Shown: positions 10,091-21,371, numbered from the stretch's first letter. The stretch: DNA of 64,000 nt from Acidobacteriota bacterium (GCA_016196035.1 JACPYM010000068.1:31509-95508); one strand, 5' to 3'. Numbers and translations: made by a program. The notes: generated by a model from the letters alone, not told the origin.

Positions 10091-13000
10091 TCAGCGCATA
10101 CTCACCGTCACGACGTTGGCCGCTTGCCCATCCACCTGCAACGAAATGTTTACCTCGCCGCGTCCAGCCAGCGTGCGCGGCAACGGCCCGACGTTGAGTT
10201 GATCCAAACCGACCAGTCCTTCGACCGCGCCGATAAACGCCACTTGCGTATCTGTGCCGCCGACTTTTGCCGACGCAGCGGACAGGCTGCTGAAATTGCG
10301 CGCGCCGGTGCCGAACAGGATCAAGTAAAGCTGTTCGCCTGCCGGCCCTAACGTGAGCGGCAGCGGCACGTAACGCTGTAATGCTGTGTCATAGCTCGAC
10401 ACGAGTTCGTAGACTTGCGAACCATCGGTTTTGACGCGCAAAGCCAGCGCCGCCGCAACGCCTTGTCCGTTGGCATTGGCGGCGAAGAGGCCCGGCACGA
10501 TGCGCGCGATTTGCATCGTACCCGTCGAGACCGTGCCGTCGCCGCTGGCGATGGTGAGCGTTGCCGCGCCGACCGCAGTGCCCTGCGGCAGTTGATAATT
10601 GATTTGATTCGCCGAGACAAAGAACAGCGGCGCGAGGCGTTCCACGCCCACACTATCGCGGACTCTGACCGTCGTGCCCGCCAGCGTAGTCGGCAACGGC
10701 ACACTGGACGCAGATTGCGTCGTCGTCGCCATCCCCGTGCCGAACGCGGCGATGATGGATTCGCTCGCCAGTCGCTCCGCCGCAAAACTGGCCGCCGAAA
10801 CGCAGGCCACCGCATTCGCCAGGTTGATCGTTCCATTCGTGTACGTGCCGGTCAGCGAATTGGCATTCACATCGGCCATCTGGCGGCGAATGGGCTGATC
10901 GCCAAAGCTGATGGCCGTGCTCGCGGTTATCCCTGTACTGGCCGCATTGAAACGCACCGTCACCAGCGCGCGGGTTCCGGCGGCAAAGCGTTCGCCCGCT
11001 GACAGCGCCAGCGCGATGCCCAACCGCCCAGCCGCCGTCTGGCTGGTATTGAGAATCAACAGCGCGTTGCTCGCGCTGCTGCCGGTTTCCGCCGAAACGT
11101 AACTCAACACGTTCGGGTCGAATTGCAGGCTGAAGCCGGCCGCGTTCTCATCGCCTTGGGCTAGCAACTCGACGCTCAAGGCATTGAGTTGTCCACGCAC
11201 AAAGGTGGTATTGACGACGCGCAGAGTGCGCTGTTGTTGCTGTATCGCGCGGGCCAGCGGCCCAGACACAGGCAGGCGCGCCCTAATCACTGACCACTGA
11301 CCACTGGCCGTTGACGTTGGCGCGCTCGGCCCACCGACGGTTTGCACGGCATCCAGTGCCGCGTAATAACGACCGGCCTGCACCCAATCATCTACGGCGA
11401 CGACGCCGTCGCCTTTGACATTGCGCGGCGCACAGTCAGCGCGTTGGAATTCGCTGCCCGCCGCCGGTGTGTCGAGCGCCGCCGCAAAGCGTCCGACCAT
11501 CACCCAATCGTTGATCGAAACCGTGCCGTCGTTTTTGCCGCTGGGACGCGGCGTCACATCGGCTTCGTAACCGCGCAAGATCGCGATGGTCGCGCAGGTG
11601 TCGGATTGATATGTCGCCGTCAGGATTTGCGCGTTGGCATCGGAAACGCGCCGCAAGATCGGCGTATCGGTGAAGCCAATCGTCGTCGAAGTCGCCGAGG
11701 TCGTCGCCGAGACGGTGAAGGTAACAACAGCAATTTGACGCACACCTGCCGCAAAGCTCTGGCTCGTCGGCAAGGCGAGCGCGATGCCATAACGGCCTTG
11801 TGCGACTTGATTGGAGTTGGTATTGAGCACACTGCTCGCGGCATCGCTGCCTTTCGCCGCTTGCGGATTGCCAAGCACCGCCGGATCGAAGGTCAGCGAA
11901 AAACCGAGCGCGTTTTCATTGCCTTGCGCAACCAGCTCGACCGGCACAGTCAATGTGCCGCCTAGCGAGGCCGAACCGCACACGACGCGCACGATGCGGC
12001 CAGACGGTTGTGTCACAGTGAAAGTCGCAGTGCGCACTTCGTTGCAACCGGACTTGATGATGGTGATCGGCCCTGTCACCGCGCTATTGGGCACAGTCGC
12101 GGTGATTTGCGTGTCGCTGTTCACCGTGAACGTAGCGACAGCCTCATTGGCAAATACGACCAGGTTAGTGCCGCTGAAATTCGTGCCGGTAATCGTGACG
12201 GTCGAGCCAGCCGCGCCGCTGGTGGGGTTGATGCCAGTGACTGTTGGACAAGCAATACCGCCTGTTACGGTGAATGTCGGCGTATTCACGTCCGCACAAT
12301 TGGGTTTGCTGAGCGTGATCGGGCCGGTCACAGCGCCATTCGGGACGGTGGCGATGATGAAGGTATCGCTCATCGGAACAAACGAGGCAGCGACATTGTT
12401 GGCGAATTTCACGCCGCTCAACCCACTCAGGTTCGTGCCGTTAATCATGACATTGGCGCCGACGCCACCGCTGGTCGGACTGATGCTGCTGACGGTCGGA
12501 CAATTGCCGCCGCCTTGGGTAATGGTGAAATTCTCAGTCAGCACCTGCGTGCCTTTGATGAAGACGCGCACCAGCCAATTACCGGGCAGGGTCGCCGCTT
12601 GCTGCCCGGCGATTTGGATTGCATCCCAGAAACAGGCTTGCCCCTGGGCCGCTTGTGCCAGCGTGTAGTTGAACGTGCGATAGATCGTGCCGTTGGGATG
12701 CACCCATTCCCAGCGAATCGCATCGTTGACCGCCACGCCGGAGGCGAACGTCCACTGAATGGCTTCGGTGTCGGTCGTCGTGAAGCTGGTTTTGACGGTT
12801 GGTTTGACGCACGCGCCGGGCACCGGCCCGCCAGTCATCGTATGATCGAGAATCATCACAGTGCCGCCCGTGCTGACGCCATTGCCCGCCAGCGCCACGG
12901 TGACGGTGGGGCGTGCGGGATCGCTGCTGTTCATGGTGAGCGTGCCGCGTTGTTGCCCCGTAGCCGTGGGTGAGAAACGTACCGTAATCATCTGCGTCGC

Positions 13001-14761
13001 GCCTGCATTGATGGTAATTGGTGTGGTCGTGCCAGGCGTGCTGAAGCGCGCATTGTCAATTGCCAGCGAATTAATGGTCAGTTGCACGCCGCCGATGTTG
13101 CGCACCGTCAAGGGCAGGTCTTTGCTCTGATTGACAGTGACATCGCCGAATTCCAGCAGCGTGGGTGCGACATCAATCAGCGGCGTTTGTTCGGTGAGGG
13201 TCAGCGATTCGGCATCAATCGCGGTGGCGTGCCGTTTGTTGTCGCCGGTCTTGGTCTCGGCCAGATAGCGCACCACGCGCGGGCCTGGCGGCGTGTTGTT
13301 CCCTCGATCCCTGACGTTGCTGTTGGAATAGACATCGCCGCCCATCGGCAACAGCACGGGTTTCGCCGGGCCTACGTCACCGATCAAATATTCATCCAGA
13401 CCATTGCGCAGGATGGCGGCAGAGACGCGGTTGATGCCCGTGCTGGCGGTCGCTTTGACTGTCAGCGTGGCGGTCGAACGGCCATTCGTGAGCAGGAACG
13501 GCGGGTCAATCGTGGGATTGCTCAAGTTCGGCGCGCTGCCCAACGCCGTGGTGATCTCGCACGCCGCCAGTTGCTCAAAGTTGTTCGCATCCTTTACGAG
13601 ATAGCTAAAGCGTGTCGCGGCGGCATTCATCGAAGGAATATACAGGCCGTCGTAAACCACGTGCGGCGGATCGCCGCTCAAGGCTCCGAGGCCGACGCCC
13701 AATTGCAGCACGCGCCGCGTCGGCGTGTCATACAAATAGCTGGTGGCACCGAGCAGCAGCGTCGAGCCATCGCGATTCAGAAAGATGCGATAGGAAGCGT
13801 GTCCGGTGTTGGGGAAGTCCTGCGGCGGAGTGATCTGATTGCTGGTGACGATGACCTGTTTCCCCTGGCCGTTGACGTTGTCGAAATTGATCACGCCCAC
13901 TTCATAATTACCGCCGGTGGGCTGCGTAATGTCGTAGCCCACCTTCGAGCCGTCGGCGCTGATGGTGACGTATTGCACGCCATAGTTGCCGATCGTTTCC
14001 AGAATCTGGTGCAACCCTTGCAGCGCGCCGCCCGCATACTGGCCCGCCATCACCCGTAACATTCCTTGCGCCCGCACGACGAAGACGACGCGCGCGCCGT
14101 CCAGCGAAACGTCCAGCCCCGGCGTGCCCGACGTGAAGAACTCAACGTCGCCAGCGGGGAGGCCGATCACACCCGCGACTTGCTCCGGCGAAGCGATGCG
14201 CTGTGGCGTGCCGCCGGTGGCGTCCACCACATAGAGGCCCTGCCGGAATTCGCCGACGTCGCCACGCAATTGAAAGAAGACCCGGTTGCCATCGGGTGCC
14301 AGGCGTATGTTGGGGTATTCAATACCGGCCTTATCCCACACCGTCACCGGCCCGCTGCCCGTTTTATACACACGCACATCGCTGCCGAAATTGGTACCGC
14401 CGCCGCGCACCGTCAGCACGCTTGCGCCGTCATAACTGATGTCCGTTTTCTCCGGCCTGTCAGGGAACGACGCAATCTCGCGCGTATTCGTGCCGTCAAA
14501 GCTGGTGACGTAAACGCGCGCCGGATCGCCAATCGTCAGGTAAAGGATTGAATTGCCGTCGCCGCTGATGAGCGGGTATTCGCGCACCACGCCTCGCTGA
14601 GTGGTGGTGAGTTCGTGATAAACCAACGTGCGAAGGATCGTGCCCGCCACTTGCGGGCTGTCTGGCGCATTGCTTTGCTGCGCCCGTGAAATTGGCAGCT
14701 TCGCCAGCCACAGCACTGCGGCGAGGCTGAAGAACAAACTGAAAAATACTCGGCGTTTCAT
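10091..14761 (-). CDS. Secreted beta-propeller / cohesin-dockerin / TIGR03437 protein
   Basis: 1556 aa, signal peptide at 1-27. Order: TolB/PD40-type beta-propeller (about 37-420, e.g. YPLISGDGNSILYLTIGD); ASH-type Ig domain (about 527-630, LLEFGDVTVNQSKDLPL); a domain around ILDHTMTGGPVPG; two IPT/TIG domains (about 754-917, CPTVSSISPTSGGVG and CPTVTGINPTSGAAG); a cohesin-like domain (about 920-1047); a duplicated dockerin-like segment (KNDGTVSINDWVMVGRF and VKGDGVVAVDDWVQAGRY, about 1067-1139); a second cohesin-like domain (about 1174-1314); and TIGR03437 (about 1317-1556). The ATG is preceded by GAGGAGGGAG. It lies 77 bp downstream of the next gene and is probably co-transcribed with it. 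Confidence 0.88.
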   Translation of the reverse strand: MKRRVFFSLFFSLAAVLWLAKLPISRAQQSNAPDSPQVAGTILRTLVYHELTTTQRGVVREYPLISGDGNSILYLTIGDPARVYVTSFDGTNTREIASFPDRPEKTDISYDGASVLTVRGGGTNFGSDVRVYKTGSGPVTVWDKAGIEYPNIRLAPDGNRVFFQLRGDVGEFRQGLYVVDATGGTPQRIASPEQVAGVIGLPAGDVEFFTSGTPGLDVSLDGARVVFVVRAQGMLRVMAGQYAGGALQGLHQILETIGNYGVQYVTISADGSKVGYDITQPTGGNYEVGVINFDNVNGQGKQVIVTSNQITPPQDFPNTGHASYRIFLNRDGSTLLLGATSYLYDTPTRRVLQLGVGLGALSGDPPHVVYDGLYIPSMNAAATRFSYLVKDANNFEQLAACEITTALGSAPNLSNPTIDPPFLLTNGRSTATLTVKATASTGINRVSAAILRNGLDEYLIGDVGPAKPVLLPMGGDVYSNSNVRDRGNNTPPGPRVVRYLAETKTGDNKRHATAIDAESLTLTEQTPLIDVAPTLLEFGDVTVNQSKDLPLTVRNIGGVQLTINSLAIDNARFSTPGTTTPITINAGATQMITVRFSPTATGQQRGTLTMNSSDPARPTVTVALAGNGVSTGGTVMILDHTMTGGPVPGACVKPTVKTSFTTTDTEAIQWTFASGVAVNDAIRWEWVHPNGTIYRTFNYTLAQAAQGQACFWDAIQIAGQQAATLPGNWLVRVFIKGTQVLTENFTITQGGGNCPTVSSISPTSGGVGANVMINGTNLSGLSGVKFANNVAASFVPMSDTFIIATVPNGAVTGPITLSKPNCADVNTPTFTVTGGIACPTVTGINPTSGAAGSTVTITGTNFSGTNLVVFANEAVATFTVNSDTQITATVPNSAVTGPITIIKSGCNEVRTATFTVTQPSGRIVRVVCGSASLGGTLTVPVELVAQGNENALGFSLTFDPAVLGNPQAAKGSDAASSVLNTNSNQVAQGRYGIALALPTSQSFAAGVRQIAVVTFTVSATTSATSTTIGFTDTPILRRVSDANAQILTATYQSDTCATIAILRGYEADVTPRPSGKNDGTVSINDWVMVGRFAAALDTPAAGSEFQRADCAPRNVKGDGVVAVDDWVQAGRYYAALDAVQTVGGPSAPTSTASGQWSVIRARLPVSGPLARAIQQQQRTLRVVNTTFVRGQLNALSVELLAQGDENAAGFSLQFDPNVLSYVSAETGSSASNALLILNTSQTAAGRLGIALALSAGERFAAGTRALVTVRFNAASTGITASTAISFGDQPIRRQMADVNANSLTGTYTNGTINLANAVACVSAASFAAERLASESIIAAFGTGMATTTQSASSVPLPTTLAGTTVRVRDSVGVERLAPLFFVSANQINYQLPQGTAVGAATLTIASGDGTVSTGTMQIARIVPGLFAANANGQGVAAALALRVKTDGSQVYELVSSYDTALQRYVPLPLTLGPAGEQLYLILFGTGARNFSSLSAASAKVGGTDTQVAFIGAVEGLVGLDQLNVGPLPRTLAGRGEVNISLQVDGQAANVVTVSMR

Positions 14762-14838
14762 AACTCCCTCCTCTTAAACAAACCGGAGGAGCATTGGGCA
14801 AACGCAACGGCTTGCCACAGCACTCCCCCTCAATCTTT

Positions 14839-17800
14839 TTAGCGCACACTGACCGTCACAACGTTGGCTGTCTGCCCATCCACTTGCACCGCAATGCTCA
14901 CCTCGCCACGCCCAGCCAGACTGCGCGGCAACGGCCCGACGTTGAGTTGATCCAACCCAATCAAGCCTTCGACCGGCCCGATATAACCGACCTCGGCGGT
15001 GGTGCCGCCCACGCGCGCTTGCACATTCGCCAAGCCGCTGTAATTGCGCGCACCCGTGCCAAACAGAATCAGGTAAAGCTGCTCGCCTGCCGGCCCCAAC
15101 GACAGCGGCAGCGGCACGAAACGTTGTTGCGCAGCGTCATACGTCGCCACCAATTCGTAAACCTGCGAGCCATCGGCTTTGACGCGCAAGACCAGCGCCG
15201 CCGCGACGCCCATGCCGTTGGAATTGGCGGCGAACAAGCCAGGCATCACGCGCGCGATTTGCATCGTGCCCGTCGAGACCGCGCCGTCACCGCTGTTGAT
15301 GATGAGCGTCGCCGCGCCCGCCGCCGTGCCGGGCGGCACCTGGTAATTTACTTGGCCTGACGAAACGAAGAAGAGTGGCGCGAGACGCTCAATCCCGGCG
15401 CTGTCACGCACGCGCACGGTCGTGCCCGCCAAACTTGTCGGCAACGGCACCGTCGCCGCCGCTTCCGTTCTGATCGCCAGACCTTGGCCGAATCCCGCCA
15501 CGATGGATTCGCCGGCCAAGGCCGTGCCGACGAAGCTGGCCGCTGAAACACACGCGACGGCATAGCCGACATTCACGCGCCCATTGGTTAGATTGGTTTG
15601 CACCGTCTCGTTGAGCAGGCAGCGTTGCCAGGTCAGCGCCGTGCTCGTGCCGCCCGCGCCGGTCACGTTGAATTTCAAATTGAGCAGCGTGCCCGCACCC
15701 GTCAGTGGTTGTGTGCCAAAAGCCGAGACGCGCAAGCGCCCCGGTTGCGGATTGGCGGTGATCGTCAACGTACTGCTCAGCGTATTGGCCGCATCGTAAG
15801 GCGTGCTTTGCGCCTGCAACACGTTTTGATCGAAGACCAAATCGAAGTCGTAAGCGATCACGCCCTTGCCGCTCAGGTCGCCCACGGTGATCGGGATGGT
15901 CACGCTCGTGCCGGTCGTCGCGTTGAGGTTTGGCAATGCAATGCTGACTTGTTGCGCCGGACTGCTGGTGCGCGCCAGTTCGTCAAAAGCCGTCGCCCCG
16001 GCTGCCCAGTTGCCCGACACATCGCCGACCAGCACGGCATCGAAATTCTGGTTCGTCTGGTTGCTGCTCAGATTGGTGTAGCCGCGCGTCGGCGGCACGA
16101 ACTTCCAGGTGCCCGCAATGCTGGCCGCGTTGTTGATGCCGACGACGTATTGCGCAATCAGCGCGGCGTCGAACGAAGACAGTTCGCCGTTGTTGCTGGT
16201 GTCACCGGCGAGTTGCTGGCACGTGTTGAGCGTGTTGATACCGACGACGTGTTGCGCCACGAGCGCCGCATCAAACGAGGCGAGGCCATTCACATCGCCC
16301 GATTTGGCGGGCGTCAGCGTGTAATTGCCGCTGTTCAGATTGGGCAGCGTGTAACTGCCGCTGGTGTTGGTGGTGGCCGAAGTCGTCGCCGAACCTGTGA
16401 CATTGACGGCGACGCCGGGCACGGGTTTGGGCGTGATGCAATAACTGACCGCGCCGCTGAGCGTGCCGCCGCCGGTCACACAGGCGCGCCCATTCGTCGT
16501 GGTCGAACAGGGCGTACCTTCGTTAAAGCGGAAACTGGTGAAGCTCAGATTGCTGCACGCATTGGCCGCCCCCAGCACATCGAATTTGACGTTGAGTAGC
16601 ACCCCCGCACCGGTGAGCGCCGTCGAGCCGAAGCCCGAAATGCGCAATTGCCCGGCGGCAGGGATGTTGGTCGTGATGGTGAAATTACTGCTCAGTGTGC
16701 CTGTCTTGTCGGTCGGCGGATTCTGCAAGCGTAAGACCGCCGGGTCATAGGTGAGCGTCGCGTCATAGGCGATGACGCTTTTGCCGGTCGTATCGGAAGC
16801 CGCAATCGGCGCGGTCAGCGTCGTGCCCGCGCCTGCGGTGAGATTGGAGGCAATGACAACATCAATGCAGGGGCCTGCCGTCGTCACGGTGAACGGAGAT
16901 GTTTGCACATCGGCGCAACCGGTCTTGCTGAGCGTAATAACGCCGGTCACCGCGCCGCTGGGCACGGTCGCGGTGATTTGTGTATTGCTGTTGACGGTGA
17001 ATTGCGCGCTGACATTGTTGGCGAAACGCACTGCCGTCACACCCGTGAAGTTGTTGCCTGTGATCGTCACCGTGCTGCCTACCGCGCCGCTGGACGGCGT
17101 TAAGCCGCTCACCGTCGGACACGACGGCGTGACGGAAGGCACGTTGAGGTTCAGTGTGTAATTGCCCGGCGTCCCCGCGTTGGCTTCGATCAGATAAGTG
17201 CCGGTGTAAGGCAGCACGTAAAAGCCCGTGCCCGGCGGGATGCGCTGCGTGCCGTTCCCTTCATATCCCACCACGAACGAGCCGGTCGGCCCATATAGGT
17301 ACAAGCCAGTCGTGGTAGTTTGGGTGACGGTTTCAATGGACACCTGCTGCCCGGCTTGGCCGCTGAAGGAATACAAGTCGCTGAAGCCGCCCGCGCCCGA
17401 GGCGCAATCGCCCACGGCCCACGCGGCATTCGTTGTCGAAGGCACGCCCACCGGCGTAATTGGGCAATTGCCGCCCGTGCCGCCTTGCACGACGGTGACA
17501 AACTTACCACCGATGACGAGTCTGCCGAGGCGGAAGCCCTGGCTAGTGTTGCCGCTCACGGTGTAATTGACCGTCCCGTTGCCGCTGCTGCTCGCGCCGC
17601 TATTGACCCTGATCCATGAAGAAAGAGAATTGGCTGTCCATTCACAACCGGTTGCCGCAGTCAGCGTCACATTGCCATCCCCGCCCACCGCATTGAACGC
17701 GGCTAGCGTGGGCGCAACGTCATAGCTACACGCCGGGCCGCCACTCGCGGCGGTCAGGCTCAACACATAGCTGCCGGTTTCATTGGCGTTAAAGGAACTG

Positions 17801-19944
17801 GCTTCGATGATGTACGTGCCCGTATACGGCAACACGTAATAGCCGCTGCCCGCCGGAATGCGCGAACTGGTCGTGCTGCTATCGCTGTCATCATTGGAAC
17901 CAATGATCGAACCGTTTTCGGCGATTAACACCAGATAAGCGTCAAAGGCCGTCGTGGTATGTGCGATGGCGATGCGTTGGCCGGCCTGGCCACTGAAGGA
18001 ATACAAATCGGCATAGGCGTTCTCGTCAATAACCGAACGGCAATCCGTCGTGCTGAGCGTGGCGTTGACGGTTTGTGGAATAGTCAGCGGCGTCACCGGA
18101 CAATTGCCCAGTGAACCTGCTTGGGTAATCAAGACGTAATGACCCGCGACCAGCAAACCGCCAACGCGGCTGCTGGGGCTGGTGTTCGCTTGCACAGTGT
18201 ATGTGACCGTCCCGCTGCCCGTGCCGCTGTTGCCCGCCGTCACGCTCATCCAGGCCACACTGCGCGTCGCCGTCCAGCCGCATTCGGCGCTGGTGGCGAC
18301 GCTGATCGTGCCTGTGCCTCCCGCCACACTGAAGGCTTGTGTCGTTGGCGTTACGGCGTAAGTGCACGTGCCGCCACCGCCACCGCCGGGCGAAACGGTC
18401 AGGTCGTATAACACAGGCGAGGTCTCACCCGTCGTGAGTTGCAACGTGACTTCGATCTGCAAGTAACGATTGGCCGGAATCGCGTTGAAGGCCGCGCCGT
18501 TGGTGACTTGTTCCCAATTCGACCAGCTTTGTTGATTGGCTGAACTGCGCACACGCGCCTTGATGGAAGTCCCGGCGGGTTCGCTGCCGTTCCAGCGCAA
18601 CGTGCCCCACGTCGTGCTGGCCGCGCCCGCATCGTAAACGACCGTCCACGTGCCGGTGCGCGAGGTGACGGTGCGCGCGACCTTGCCGGTCATGTCGCTG
18701 TAACCGTAATGGCCGCTCGTGCCGTTCAGCGTCTTCGACAGATCAACCGTGTTGGTGGCCGGGTCAATGCGCCGGATGGTCGCGTCGCTGCGATTGACGA
18801 CCCAAATCTTGCCGTTCTGATCTATCGCCACGCCAGAGCTTTCGCCGGAGCCGGTATTGATCGCGGTTTTCGGCGTGCCGTCGTTCGCCCAGCGATGCAC
18901 GCGATTGGAATTGCTGTTGGCAATCCAAATGTCGTTGTCGTCTGATACCACCACGCCGCGCGAACGGTATTCCAGGTCTTTCGTCCATTCGACCTGATTG
19001 TTCACGACGTTGATGCGCGAGATTTTTGAGCTTTCCCAGCCGGTGGCGAAGAGGTGATCGAGCTTGTCAATGCCCAGCCCGTAAACCTGATGGTTGGTGG
19101 CAATCTTGGTGAGCGCGCCCGTGGCCGGATTGATTCTGAGCACGAACCCCGTGGCGACATCCGCCGACCAGAGCGTGCCATAACGATCAATCGCCGCGCC
19201 GTATGGGTAGTGCGATTGCGGCGCGACATCAATCGTGCGCACAATCGCGCCATTCGCGCTGGCGATGTTGAAATACTTGCGGTCGCGATAAACACCCGCC
19301 CAAATGTTGCCGTTGGCATCAATCGCCATGGCCCGCGTACCTTCATCGCCATACGCCGAATAGTTAGTGAACGCGCCCGGCGTAAACGTGCCTTCCTTGC
19401 CTGCCGCCACGATGACTTCGCGCAAGACGCATTCATCCTTGCCCCAATCGAGCAATTCCGCGCCCGTGATGTCGCCGTCGCCGTTGGTGTCGCGCGAAGT
19501 CTCGATCACGCTATTGCCATTGCGGTCTACGCAATCGGCCTCGGCCAGCGCCACTTCGACCACGCTGGCGTAATTGCGATTGCCGACCCAGCAATTGCCC
19601 TGCAAATCCACCGTCGTGCGCGAGGGATTGGAACTCGTGCCGCCGCCGGTGCGATAGCGGCCCGCCTCGCGGCCCGTGCGCGTGTCCACTTTTGAAATCG
19701 AACCTTCGTTTTGATTGGGCACCCAAATGTAAGGTGGGATGCCGCCTTCGCGCGAAAGCTGCAATTGATTGGGCACGGTGGCGGATTCGACACCGACCAG
19801 CACGCCCTCCGCGAAATCTGCGTTGGTTGAATACGTGCGCCCTTGCTGTAGCGCATCGGCCCGACTAGCCTCGGGCCAAATAACCAGCCAAGCGGCGATC
19901 CCGACTAACAATGAACTTATCAATGCAAAGACCATGCGTTTCAT
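14839..19944 (-). CDS. Secreted propeller / BACON / PPC / cohesin-dockerin / TIGR03437 protein
   Basis: 1701 aa from the MKR start at 19944; the longer reading to 20058 adds 38 residues ahead of the signal peptide and is not preferred. Order: signal peptide; NHL/Vgb-like six-bladed propeller (about 60-415, repeats such as [19 protein letters not shown] and [16 protein letters not shown]); two BACON domains (about 526-610 and 738-821) alternating with two pre-peptidase C-terminal domains ([39 protein letters not shown]); IPT/TIG; cohesin-like; a dockerin ([20 protein letters not shown] and [20 protein letters not shown]); a second cohesin-like domain; and TIGR03437 (about 1461-1701). First gene of the three-gene tandem. 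The ligand is unknown. Confidence 0.88.
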   Translation of the reverse strand: MKRMVFALISSLLVGIAAWLVIWPEASRADALQQGRTYSTNADFAEGVLVGVESATVPNQLQLSREGGIPPYIWVPNQNEGSISKVDTRTGREAGRYRTGGGTSSNPSRTTVDLQGNCWVGNRNYASVVEVALAEADCVDRNGNSVIETSRDTNGDGDITGAELLDWGKDECVLREVIVAAGKEGTFTPGAFTNYSAYGDEGTRAMAIDANGNIWAGVYRDRKYFNIASANGAIVRTIDVAPQSHYPYGAAIDRYGTLWSADVATGFVLRINPATGALTKIATNHQVYGLGIDKLDHLFATGWESSKISRINVVNNQVEWTKDLEYRSRGVVVSDDNDIWIANSNSNRVHRWANDGTPKTAINTGSGESSGVAIDQNGKIWVVNRSDATIRRIDPATNTVDLSKTLNGTSGHYGYSDMTGKVARTVTSRTGTWTVVYDAGAASTTWGTLRWNGSEPAGTSIKARVRSSANQQSWSNWEQVTNGAAFNAIPANRYLQIEVTLQLTTGETSPVLYDLTVSPGGGGGGTCTYAVTPTTQAFSVAGGTGTISVATSAECGWTATRSVAWMSVTAGNSGTGSGTVTYTVQANTSPSSRVGGLLVAGHYVLITQAGSLGNCPVTPLTIPQTVNATLSTTDCRSVIDENAYADLYSFSGQAGQRIAIAHTTTAFDAYLVLIAENGSIIGSNDDSDSSTTSSRIPAGSGYYVLPYTGTYIIEASSFNANETGSYVLSLTAASGGPACSYDVAPTLAAFNAVGGDGNVTLTAATGCEWTANSLSSWIRVNSGASSSGNGTVNYTVSGNTSQGFRLGRLVIGGKFVTVVQGGTGGNCPITPVGVPSTTNAAWAVGDCASGAGGFSDLYSFSGQAGQQVSIETVTQTTTTGLYLYGPTGSFVVGYEGNGTQRIPPGTGFYVLPYTGTYLIEANAGTPGNYTLNLNVPSVTPSCPTVSGLTPSSGAVGSTVTITGNNFTGVTAVRFANNVSAQFTVNSNTQITATVPSGAVTGVITLSKTGCADVQTSPFTVTTAGPCIDVVIASNLTAGAGTTLTAPIAASDTTGKSVIAYDATLTYDPAVLRLQNPPTDKTGTLSSNFTITTNIPAAGQLRISGFGSTALTGAGVLLNVKFDVLGAANACSNLSFTSFRFNEGTPCSTTTNGRACVTGGGTLSGAVSYCITPKPVPGVAVNVTGSATTSATTNTSGSYTLPNLNSGNYTLTPAKSGDVNGLASFDAALVAQHVVGINTLNTCQQLAGDTSNNGELSSFDAALIAQYVVGINNAASIAGTWKFVPPTRGYTNLSSNQTNQNFDAVLVGDVSGNWAAGATAFDELARTSSPAQQVSIALPNLNATTGTSVTIPITVGDLSGKGVIAYDFDLVFDQNVLQAQSTPYDAANTLSSTLTITANPQPGRLRVSAFGTQPLTGAGTLLNLKFNVTGAGGTSTALTWQRCLLNETVQTNLTNGRVNVGYAVACVSAASFVGTALAGESIVAGFGQGLAIRTEAAATVPLPTSLAGTTVRVRDSAGIERLAPLFFVSSGQVNYQVPPGTAAGAATLIINSGDGAVSTGTMQIARVMPGLFAANSNGMGVAAALVLRVKADGSQVYELVATYDAAQQRFVPLPLSLGPAGEQLYLILFGTGARNYSGLANVQARVGGTTAEVGYIGPVEGLIGLDQLNVGPLPRSLAGRGEVSIAVQVDGQTANVVTVSVR

Positions 19945-20486
19945 ACACGTCTCCCTGCGGGCCATTGGCCCACTTCTCCTAAAGTGTTTTTTTGAAACCC
20001 TCGTGTTATTTGCGCACCCAACAGATGCGTTTATTGTTATGGCAAAGAGGCAATGCATGTGCCGCGGTAGAATTGGTGTTTTTGAGCAGTTGGGCAGGCT
20101 GAAGTGCGGATTCTCAACAGGGTTGCGTTGCTGCTGAAGATTGTATTGGTGAAACCCGGATCGGCTTGCACTGGCGGCTACGGTAAGGCGCGCGGCTTGT
20201 CATTACCCACATTTGCTCTCTTATGCGCCGGAGGCGCGGCGGATATTAGCCGGTGGTGAAACCACCGGAGGCCTGTGGTTATTGCCTTTGCGCCCCGGCA
20301 GGGGCGCGGGACGAGACATGACCGGCAGTGGATTTTGTGACCTGACGCTACGTCCGGCACCCCTGCTGGGGTGCAATGTTATGCCACTCGTTCCCAGTGG
20401 TTTCACCACCGGCTAATATCCACGGCCCTTTCAGGGCCAAAAACAAAGACCGCTAAATCCGGAAAATGTGGGTGATGACAAGGCGC
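19945..20486. other. Intergenic region holding a palindromic element
   Basis: 542 bases upstream of the giant-gene tandem. It should carry the promoter of that tandem. About a third is occupied by the inverted-repeat element at 20239-20423. A further hairpin GGCCCTTTCAGGGCC follows at about 20424-20438. No protein gene is supported here. Confidence 0.5.
20239..20423. repeat. TTAGCC...GGCTAA inverted-repeat element, copy 1
   Basis: A perfect 23-bp terminal inverted repeat (20241-20263 against 20399-20421; core TTAGCCGGTGGTGAAACC) encloses about 135 bases. The left end also folds on itself as CCGGTGGT-GAA-ACCACCGG. The interior has further GC-rich hairpins. The same plan (TTAGCC plus hairpin at the left end, hairpin plus GGCTAA at the right end) recurs at 53663-53826. 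Confidence 0.8.
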
Positions 20487-20870
20487 TCAAGTTTCCATAC
20501 CTTGCGCCGCTCGTTCTTCAGCCAATTGGGTCTCGAATTGTTCCAAGGCTTCCAACGCCTCGCAGCCATAAATTGCCGCCGGGCCGCCGCCCATCATCAG
20601 CGCTACGCCGATGGTTTCGAGAATTTCGGGACGGGCGGCCCCAGCGCGCAAAGCATCGTGGACGTGCCAGGCGATGCAGCCATCGCAGTTCGTAGAAATT
20701 GCAATGCCCAGCGCAATCAATTCTTTCGTTTGCTTACTCAAAGCGCCAGCGGACATGGCACCTTTGTGCAACTGCGTAAATCCGGCCAGTGGCGCGGGCA
20801 GTTCTTTGGTCAATTTATGCAGCAGCATCCCCAAATGCTGACGCGCGCGCGGATGATTTTGTTCAGACAT
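20487..20870 (-). CDS. AhpD-like / carboxymuconolactone decarboxylase family protein
   Basis: 127 aa, a typical length for a single CMD domain. The redox motif is intact: NCDGCIAWHVHDA supplies the CxxC pair and the downstream His of the AhpD-type active site. Such proteins reduce peroxides or act as small disulfide-dependent peroxidases; a true gamma-carboxymuconolactone decarboxylase is less likely because no protocatechuate genes are nearby. The ATG follows the stop of the stress protein by 3 bases, so the two form an operon, which fits an oxidative or general stress role. Confidence 0.85.
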   Translation of the reverse strand: MSEQNHPRARQHLGMLLHKLTKELPAPLAGFTQLHKGAMSAGALSKQTKELIALGIAISTNCDGCIAWHVHDALRAGAARPEILETIGVALMMGGGPAAIYGCEALEALEQFETQLAEERAAQGMET

Positions 20871-20873
20871 AGC

Positions 20874-21371
20874 CTACTCCTTTCGCTCTTCTTCCTTTTG
20901 GGGTGCTGGCTTTTGGGATGCTGGCCGGTTCCGCACAATCAGTACTGAACATGACGCGTGCGCGGCCACAGCTTGCGAAACGGCGCCGAGCAACAGCCGC
21001 CCCAACGCTCCATAGCCATGCGAGCCAAGCACAATTAAATCCGCACCCCAGCGTTTGGCCTCATCCACAATCATGCGGCGCGGCGCGCCTTCGATCTCTG
21101 CCGCAGTAATGGCCAATGATTTCTCCGCGAGGTTCGCGCGCAAGACACCAGCCGCACGCTCAACGATCAGATGCGCACGCCGCTGCTCATACTCGACCGC
21201 CGCTTGGCGCTCAGAGAGCACAGCAAACATAGGCTCAGCCGCCACCGGGAAACGCGCCGAGTAGGCAGAGATGATGCGCACTTCGCTGCCTGCGGGCCAA
21301 AGGCGTTGCGCAACAGCTTGCACGGCGGCTTCGCTGCACGGCGAGCCGTCAATTGCCAATAAGACCTTCAT
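20874..21371 (-). CDS. Universal stress protein (single UspA domain)
   Basis: 165 aa from MKVLLAIDGSPCSEAAV at 21371; a longer frame to 21449 has no signal and lacks a ribosome site, while AGAGGTG precedes this ATG. The ATP-binding loop IVLGSHGYGALGRLLLGAVS matches G-2X-G-9X-G-[S/T]. The C-terminus is a charged, lysine/glutamate-rich tail. It leads a two-gene operon with the AhpD-like protein. Confidence 0.9.
   Translation of the reverse strand: MKVLLAIDGSPCSEAAVQAVAQRLWPAGSEVRIISAYSARFPVAAEPMFAVLSERQAAVEYEQRRAHLIVERAAGVLRANLAEKSLAITAAEIEGAPRRMIVDEAKRWGADLIVLGSHGYGALGRLLLGAVSQAVAAHASCSVLIVRNRPASQKPAPQKEEERKE

Noticed and set aside
20168..20230. Possible tRNA or other stable RNA upstream of the giant-gene tandem
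   Set aside because: No cloverleaf or conserved T-loop bases could be placed; the region is better explained by the palindromic element.
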